The position numbers and the translations under genes are program-made. From Polychytrium aggregatum (taxonomy: Eukaryota; Chytridiomycota; Chytridiomycetes; Polychytriales), in contig NW_026516213.1 in NCBI RefSeq assembly GCF_025602895.1, positions 868,001 to 932,000 of the forward strand: a stretch of 64,000 bases of DNA, given 5' to 3'. Under the pieces are notes generated by a model. It worked only from the letters and a program-made list of their open reading frames with translations. It searched no databases and had not been told where the DNA came from. Positions 58,196 through 64,000 of this stretch are shown here, piece after piece (within the stretch, counting starts at the first letter, position 1; the number at the start of each line of letters is the position of its first letter).

Positions 58196-59243
58196 GAGAA
58201 AGGGCCGTGTGGGGTCTCGAACGCAAATAGACCTGATCGACGATAGCCGCGAGGGCTGAACGACAGTGCCGGTGAATTCCCGCGAGCGAGAGCATGGGTA
58301 TCCGAGAGCGAAGGCGGTGGAACTGTTCATGACAGAATGGCATCGCATGGCCCCCCCCCAACACCGTCCAACAGCCGATCACCCACCGCATTCGTCAGCG
58401 CCGTGCCCTTGTCGATGATCCGCCGCATTCGTCAGCCAATGGCATCGGCCTGGCATCTGCTTGGCATCGACTTGGCATCAACTTGGCATCGACTTAACGT
58501 CGACTCATTCCCTGCTCATTCCCTGCTCGTTCCCTGTTCATCGCCTGTTCATCGCCTGTTCATTCCCTGTTCATTCCCTGTTCATTCCCTGTTCATTCCC
58601 TGTTCATCGCCCCTCCCCTATCACCCCTTCGGTATCACCGTCGCTTGTGCACCATCGCCATCCGTCGCTTCGCCGCTGTCCGGTTGCACATACACACACT
58701 CCTTCCACGTCCCACCTTCGTCATCGGCCTGCCAGGACACCCCGCCGGGATCTCGCTTCGTCCGCTGCCCCGAATCTCCCGACCTCCCACGGCCCTCTGC
58801 GAATCTCGGCTTCTTGCCTCTGAGTGTACTAGCTTGCTCCCGTCGTCCACTCCATTCCACTCCGTTCTATTCCCGCCGCTGTCGCCGCCGACTCCTCTGC
58901 TGCCCTCGGCTTTATCTTGTTGGTCTAGACTCCTCCCGTGAACCTTGGCCTTCTCGCTTCACCCGTCTGCTCGGCCACACTCCACCCAGCCGACCCAACC
59001 CAACCCAACCCAACCGCCCCTTCGTCCGCGCCTTCTTTCCCTTCCGCCTTTCCCTCCCCTTCCCGCCTGCTTGCGCTTTCCATCCGTGGTCTCATCTCCT
59101 ATCGCCCGTGGTCTCGTCCCTCATCCCCCGTCGTCTCGTCGCATATCGTATCTGCCCAGCTTCGTATCCACACCCGCATCCGCATCCACATCCACATCCA
59201 CGACCTGCTCCATTCCCATCTCTCTCATCGCCCTATCGCACTG
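58196..59243. other. Intergenic spacer with minisatellites
   Basis: This 1,048-base promoter region of the coiled-coil gene contains cttggcatcgac-type repeats (about 58455-58500), a 12-base minisatellite (about 58510-58612), and long pyrimidine-rich tracts from 58840 to 59240. The reading frame of the downstream gene is open through part of it but lacks an earlier likely ATG. Confidence 0.55.
58510..58612. repeat. 12-base minisatellite
   Basis: About eight units of cattccctgttc with catcgcctgttc variants are arranged in tandem about 630-730 bases upstream of the coiled-coil gene start. Confidence 0.9.
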
Positions 59244-61025
59244 ATGAGCGAAGCAACGAGTCCCACCCAGATCCACGCCTCTAAGCTCCTCGCACTGGAG
59301 GACTGGCCCAGCATGGACGAGTTCCTCATCCAGGACGAGGCCCTCTACCTGCCCTCGGTCCATTTTGACGGCCTCGATGTCCCTGCCTCCCCGCAGCCTC
59401 TCTTGTCCATCGAGTCGTCGGCACTGGCCCTTGATCCCATGGACATCCAGCCGCTTGATTTTTCCGGCGTCGATGCCTCTGAGCCACCCTCGCTCTTCCC
59501 TGCCTCGGAAGACCCTGCTGTCCTGGACGGTGGCTTTGATCTGGCCATTGACTTTGCTCCGGCTTCTCCTTCGGCATCCGGCGCCGCCTTCTCGGGCGCC
59601 CATGCTCACACCCACGCCGATGTCCATGCCGGCTCCTATTCCCTCACCCATCTCCCCACCAGCACCATCTTTGACTCGATCGCCAGCCCTCTGCCATCGC
59701 CCTTCCATGCCAAAGCCTCGCCCTTCTCCCAGCTCACGCTGCTGGACGTGACCCGGGCCGAGTCCGATCCTGTGTGCGACTCGCACGACCTGGTTGCCTC
59801 CGAGGGTGCTTTCCCGTCGCCTCTCTCGGAGATTGCCTCGGACATCAGCATGGATGCCCCCGAGCTCTCGCAGAGCCACGTCGATCTCGGCCTCGGCGGG
59901 TCTACTTCGCACGAAGCGCTGCAGAATCTGGACCAGGTCCAGGAGTTCCTCAAGTCCGTCGAGAAGCACGCCGCCATCGATGCCGAGCAGGCCCTCCAGA
60001 ACTCGCTGGGCAAGAAGAGCCGCCGCAAATCCCACTCGCGCCAGAACCCGATTGCCTCGTCGTCCGTCTCTCCGACTTCGCGCCAGAAGACGGCCGAGTA
60101 CCTGGCCTCCCTCGAAGCCGAGGTCAAGAAGCACCGCGAGGCCTCGGCCATCCTGAACGAGGCACTCCTCCGATATCAGCGAGAAAACCAGCGACTACAA
60201 GATCAGATCACCAGGCTAAAGTCGCAGTTTGACCACATCAAGATCTCCCCGGCTCCGTCGTCGGGCTCGCGCCTGCCTGCAGCCGTGCCGCTGGCTCGCC
60301 CCAGCGCCGAGGGCAATGTTGCCGGCAAAAAATATCGATCCATGATGAGCGTCGAGGCTTCTCCCGCCGTCCCCAGCTTGGCTCCCAACATCGACATCAG
60401 TCGGGCTGCTGCTGCGCCCACGTCCGCCACTAGCACCTCGGCCTCTTCGGCCGATGCCCAGCGTGCCGACGGCGCTGCTGCGCCCAAGACCTCGGATTTT
60501 AGCGAAGCCGTTTTGCTCCGCCGCAAGAACTTGAACTCGTTGCTCAAGAAGTTCTCCAGCTCGCCCGCGCCGGCCCCCGTGGCCAGCTCCTCGTCCAAGC
60601 CGCCGATGCCGGCGTTCGCAGCCCGCATGCCTCCCCGCATCAGCGGCAGCACCCTCGCCCCGACCGAGAACAGGGTCAAGGTCCACTCGGTCATGATCAG
60701 CGACAACAGCCCCTGGAAGCCCTTTGCGCCCGCCTCTCAGTCATCGCAGGGCGCAGGCTGCCCCGAATTTGACTCCCCCTCGGTCGAGTCGCTTTGGAAG
60801 CTGATATCCCAGCCACAGCCTTTCCGCAAGAGCGTCTCAGCTTTGCCCGTCCTGCCGCCCGCAAGCAGCCAGCGCGACCTGTCATCGGACCCATCGGTCC
60901 TGAAATGGATCGCCAAGATGTGCTATGCTGCCCGGGATGACAAGCAAAAAGCCACGCTGGCCAAGCTGATACTGTCGATGCTCATTCTCAAGGGCGCTAA
61001 TGTTTCGATCGATATCGATGTCTGA
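59244..61025 (+). CDS. Coiled-coil, bZIP-like acidic protein
   Basis: A single-exon gene of 593 residues from MSEATSPTQIHASKLLALED. The first 240 or so residues are acidic and Ser/Pro/Asp-rich with short hydrophobic patches, as in activation domains. Residues about 250-330 hold a Lys/Arg cluster (GKKSRRKSHSRQNPIAS) followed by a zipper-like helix (SRQKTAEYLASLEAEVKKHR, then ALLRYQRENQRLQDQITRLK) with Leu/Ile at heptad positions. A bZIP basic region normally has N-x-x-A-x-x-x-S-R; here the N and A are followed by SR about four residues too late, so DNA binding is uncertain. The rest is Ser/Ala/Pro-rich with a helical C-terminus (LKWIAKMCYAARDDKQKATL). It may be a transcription factor or a scaffold. 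Confidence 0.7.
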   Translation: MSEATSPTQIHASKLLALEDWPSMDEFLIQDEALYLPSVHFDGLDVPASPQPLLSIESSALALDPMDIQPLDFSGVDASEPPSLFPASEDPAVLDGGFDLAIDFAPASPSASGAAFSGAHAHTHADVHAGSYSLTHLPTSTIFDSIASPLPSPFHAKASPFSQLTLLDVTRAESDPVCDSHDLVASEGAFPSPLSEIASDISMDAPELSQSHVDLGLGGSTSHEALQNLDQVQEFLKSVEKHAAIDAEQALQNSLGKKSRRKSHSRQNPIASSSVSPTSRQKTAEYLASLEAEVKKHREASAILNEALLRYQRENQRLQDQITRLKSQFDHIKISPAPSSGSRLPAAVPLARPSAEGNVAGKKYRSMMSVEASPAVPSLAPNIDISRAAAAPTSATSTSASSADAQRADGAAAPKTSDFSEAVLLRRKNLNSLLKKFSSSPAPAPVASSSSKPPMPAFAARMPPRISGSTLAPTENRVKVHSVMISDNSPWKPFAPASQSSQGAGCPEFDSPSVESLWKLISQPQPFRKSVSALPVLPPASSQRDLSSDPSVLKWIAKMCYAARDDKQKATLAKLILSMLILKGANVSIDIDV

Positions 61026-61674
61026 GCCGCCCCACATCTGCCCTGTCCACCTCTTACACTTTCCAATATCTGCCTTTTCCTCCACCCGCTGTCCTCCTAT
61101 TTATTAGCACTATAAGCCTTGTCGCGATGGCTTGAAGCCGTCCGAATTTGTATATTTTGTTTTCTTGTCGATTCTTTCTGCCTGGTTGCTCTCGGTGTGT
61201 CGTCGTGTCCGGCCAAATCCTATGCCACCGCAGCGAGCCTGGGAGCGCGGGGCCAACGTCGCAGCGACGCATTGGCTCGTGCAGTTTCCGTCGGACCCGC
61301 CGCGGCTGATGAGGAAGTGGAAATCGAATATATGATATCGAATACCATCCCGACCCTGCCCAGGCGATGTGCCGAGACGGCCAGCCACCCCAACCCGCGC
61401 GGTGGGACAACCCCTGTGCGACCCCGCCCTGTGCGCAGCGCACCTAATGAATGAATTCATACGCTGCCGCCAATTTTTTTGTTTCCGTCCGTCGCCCATC
61501 GCCCATCGCGAACAAGCTGTGATTTGCTGCAAGCGCCTCCGACGATCGCCCGGGCCAGTCTGCGTCGCACTCCCGATCGACTTTTTCTGCGTCTGTGTTT
61601 GCCTCCGCGACCAACGCCGCCGCCGCCATCATCACTGCTGTCATCACCATCATTGGCACCACCACTCCGTCGAC
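61026..61674. other. Intergenic spacer, RRP5 promoter
   Basis: This is 649 bases. It has an A/T-richer stretch at 61140-61170 and a poly-T run near 61474. No gene was recognised. Confidence 0.45.
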
Positions 61675-64000
61675 ATGGGCGCATCGCAGAAATCCGAGAA
61701 GCACACTCCAAAACGAAAGGCGGGCAGCGCCAACGAGAAGACCACGCTGCTGGAGGCGATCTCGACCCAGACCCCTCCATCGAAAAAATCCAAGGTCCAG
61801 GCCGATTCCTCGGCACGGGCCTCCACCGCCGTCACCACCGTCACGGACTTTCCGCGCGGCGGCGCTACGGGCCTGACGCCGCTTGAGATCCGAGAAATCT
61901 CAGACAAAGTCAAGCAGGATGTTTTGTTTGAGGTACTTGTCCGGCCGCATCCAAACCGCTGAAAGCAGCGGCAAGATATAGGCGGGGCACGGCGCGGAGG
62001 CGCAGGATGCTGTGGCATCATCCCTGGTGTCCAGCGGAGCCCCTCATCAGCTATGCATTCATTCAATCTGATCCTATTTCCTCCAACTTACCGCCTCGTC
62101 CATGCACCCTTTGGCACACAGGAGCAAAACGATGCCGCCGGAGGTCAGTCCGCATCCAAGCCCGGCAAAAATGCAAAGAAGCGCAAACTTGCCAAAGAAA
62201 CTGCCGAGGTCGAGCCGAAGCCGACGACAACCGAGAGCGCAAAGTATGTCGATGGCCTCAATTTCCGAAAGATCTCCGTGGGCATGACCATAATGGGCTG
62301 TATCAAGGAAATCAACGAACTGGACATGGTCGTCTCGCTGCCAAACCAGCTCTCTGGCTTCGTCTCCATCACCGAAGTCTCCTCGGTCTTTGCCAGCAAT
62401 ATCGAGAAGGCTACACTGGATGACAAGGACGACGAGGACGAAGGCAAAGATGATGTGAGTGAACTCTGTATCATCAGGCTGCTGGACCAGTCCTTGCTGG
62501 ATCAGTCCTCGCTGACCGCACATGCACACATCTCCAACCCGCCCACACACTTATCGGTGCTCTGCTGACAATCCGTCGTTGCGGCTGTATCTGCACATGC
62601 ACAGGACTCGGGCATCCCCGATCTCAAATCGCTATATGCGGTCGGCCAAGTGGTCCTTTGTTCCGTGATCTCGGTTTCCCATAGCAGCGAAAAGGACGAA
62701 AAGACCAAGACACGGAACCGCATCGAGCTATCGCTGCGTCCCGAGCTGGTCAACGCCGATTTTGCGGCCTCGACTCTCACCGAGAACATGGTCGGTATTG
62801 CGCTGTCCACCACACGACAATCGACCTGTGCTGCGAGTCGTTTGGCTGTGAATCGCGAACGACGGTCGAATAATCAACAAACGACCCAGCATCGTCTGCA
62901 GCCACACGGACAAAGGTTGGCCGAGCAGTCCGACATTCGCACCACCACTGACGAAATGGCTTTGATCCTACGATCGCCCTCCAGACCCTGACAGCGATGG
63001 TCAAGAGCAAAGAAGACCACGGCTATGTGCTCTCATTTGGAATCGATGGGATTGTTGGTTTCCTGCGAAACATGGATCTTGGCAGCGGTAATCGTCGGCG
63101 TTCAGCTCGTCTTGCATATTGCCACCCGTGAGCGAGGGCGTTCAAAACAGTATCGGCGGGCAAAGCAAGGTCGTCAGTGCGAAATGCTGACGCATTTCTG
63201 GTCATGTCAGCAGTGCAGCTCCGCGTCGGCGCCGTGACATTCTGCAGCATCACCAAATTCAACAAGGGTAGGCGCATTGCCTCTGTGGCGATCGATCCCA
63301 GCACGGTTGCGGCTGCCAGCGTAAGTTTCCCTGCCGGCATCCTGGCTCCTGTGCGCGAAAGTGCTCGGTGACCTATTTGATATCGACATCGCCTGGACGA
63401 CAGCAATGCAGTGGTGTCAATGCGACCGCGCGGAGCGACTGGAGTTACTTGGCCCTCTCGCTTCTGTCTAACCTCGACTTTGCGTGCAGGTCCAATCTGT
63501 CGACGGCATCACCTATGACTCCCTCAAGGCCGGTACGCTCGTAGACTGCAAAGTCAAGTCCATCCTCAAGAACGGCATCCAGGTCTCCTTCCTGGAATTC
63601 TTTGAGGGAACCATCGAGATGGCGCATCTGCCGACGTTTGTCGAAGATCCCGACACTGATTTGAAAGCGCTCTTCCGCGACAGCCAAAAGGTTAGTTAAA
63701 TTCCAGCCTTTCGCGATGGTCATATGACTTGCTCGACACCTACGAGTGCTGCCGATGCTCGCTCGTACGGAGAAGCATCGCGGATGGTGCTGTCCGCCTC
63801 TTTGCCGATGAAGCTCCGCGCATTCAATATCGCTACCTGCTCTGTCTCACCGAAACGCATTACTCGCTCCATATGCACGGCCTTTTCAGATCCAGGCTCG
63901 CATCCTTTACGTCGATTCTCTCAACAAGCGCATCGCCTTGACTCTGAAGCCATACTTTGTCGAGCTCTCAAAATCGTCCTTCACCTCGGCCGCCGCCGAA
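61675..64000 (+). CDS. RRP5: RRP5 ribosome biogenesis protein, 5' part (runs off window)
   Basis: Rrp5 (animal PDCD11) is a nucleolar scaffold of S1 domains needed for early cleavages of both rRNA subunits. The start MGASQKSEKHTPKRKAG is basic, then DFPRGGATGLTPLEIREISD, a block conserved in Rrp5, and DVLFE at the exon end. S1 repeats follow: ISVGMTIMGCIKEINELDMV then VSLPNQLSGFVSITEVS; YAVGQVVLCSVISVS; HGYVLSFGIDGIVGFLR; LRVGAVTFCSITKFNKGRRI; and AGTLVDCKVKSILKNGIQVS then FLEFFEGTIEMAHL. About seven introns are visible. The last exon in view includes ILYVDSLNKRIALTLKPYFV and continues past 64000. The start is set by the family block soon after it. The remaining S1 and C-terminal HAT repeats should lie beyond the window. 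Confidence 0.88.

Noticed and set aside
45298-58612. Regular tandem repeats as a possible CRISPR array
   Set aside because: Repeats are contiguous 12-13-base units without unique spacers and the genome is eukaryotic.
59121-60134. 337-codon minus-strand frame rich in Gly/Arg
   Set aside because: Shadow of the coiled-coil gene coded on the other strand.
1-64000. tRNA or rRNA genes
   Set aside because: No convincing paired A-box and B-box or cloverleaf was noticed by eye; a covariance-model search would be needed to exclude them.

Overview
The window looks like nuclear DNA of an early-diverging fungus, most likely chytrid-like. This rests on GC-rich sequence, dense genes with many short GT-AG introns, proteins with fungal and animal-type relatives (polybromo/RSC-like BAH protein, P5B ATPase, HBS1 with its N-terminal domain), a decayed LINE, and many minisatellites in introns and intergenic DNA. 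No bacterial operons, viral genes, CRISPR arrays or plasmid features were seen. Exon boundaries were read by eye from GT...AG signals, reading phase and family spacing; coordinates given for genes are CDS extents including introns.

Layout. 0.2-12.2 kb, minus strand: glutamate-cysteine ligase catalytic subunit (232-3842), a twin CX9C (CHCH) protein (4461-5326), and the ribosome-rescue GTPase HBS1 with a very long linker (5905-12193). 13.2-17.7 kb, plus: a kelch propeller protein and a leucine-rich-repeat protein built as one repeat per exon. 18.0-23.1 kb, minus: a P5B-type ATPase (YPK9/ATP13A2 family). 24.2-30.1 kb: TIM13 (+), NudC (-), MAF1 (-). 30.4-38.5 kb, plus: inorganic pyrophosphatase, a candidate NDUFAF4-like complex I assembly factor, two tandem universal-stress-protein paralogues, and a low-complexity orphan. 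38.5-44 kb is the least ordinary part: a gene-empty patch, a Sel1-repeat protein (-), an orphan 3' coding exon (-) and a frameshifted LINE 3' end (+). 44-55.6 kb: a secreted TAP-like serine hydrolase (-), an RSC1/2-polybromo-like chromatin protein (+), a secreted glyoxal-oxidase-like copper radical oxidase (-), glutathione reductase (-). 56.3-64 kb, plus: a SEC14-like lipid transfer protein, a coiled-coil/bZIP-like protein, and the 5' part of RRP5, which runs off the window.

Most genes are conserved housekeeping genes with no evident functional cluster; the two glutathione enzymes lie about 50 kb apart and are not a cluster. I did not find a convincing new biological system. The most useful leads are 15-nt microexons in TIM13 and NudC, a possible in-frame GC-AG intron and a possible HBS1/SKI7-type dual gene, the exon-per-repeat LRR gene, the duplicated stress-protein pair with matching introns and TATA-like boxes, and the LINE next to an orphan exon.
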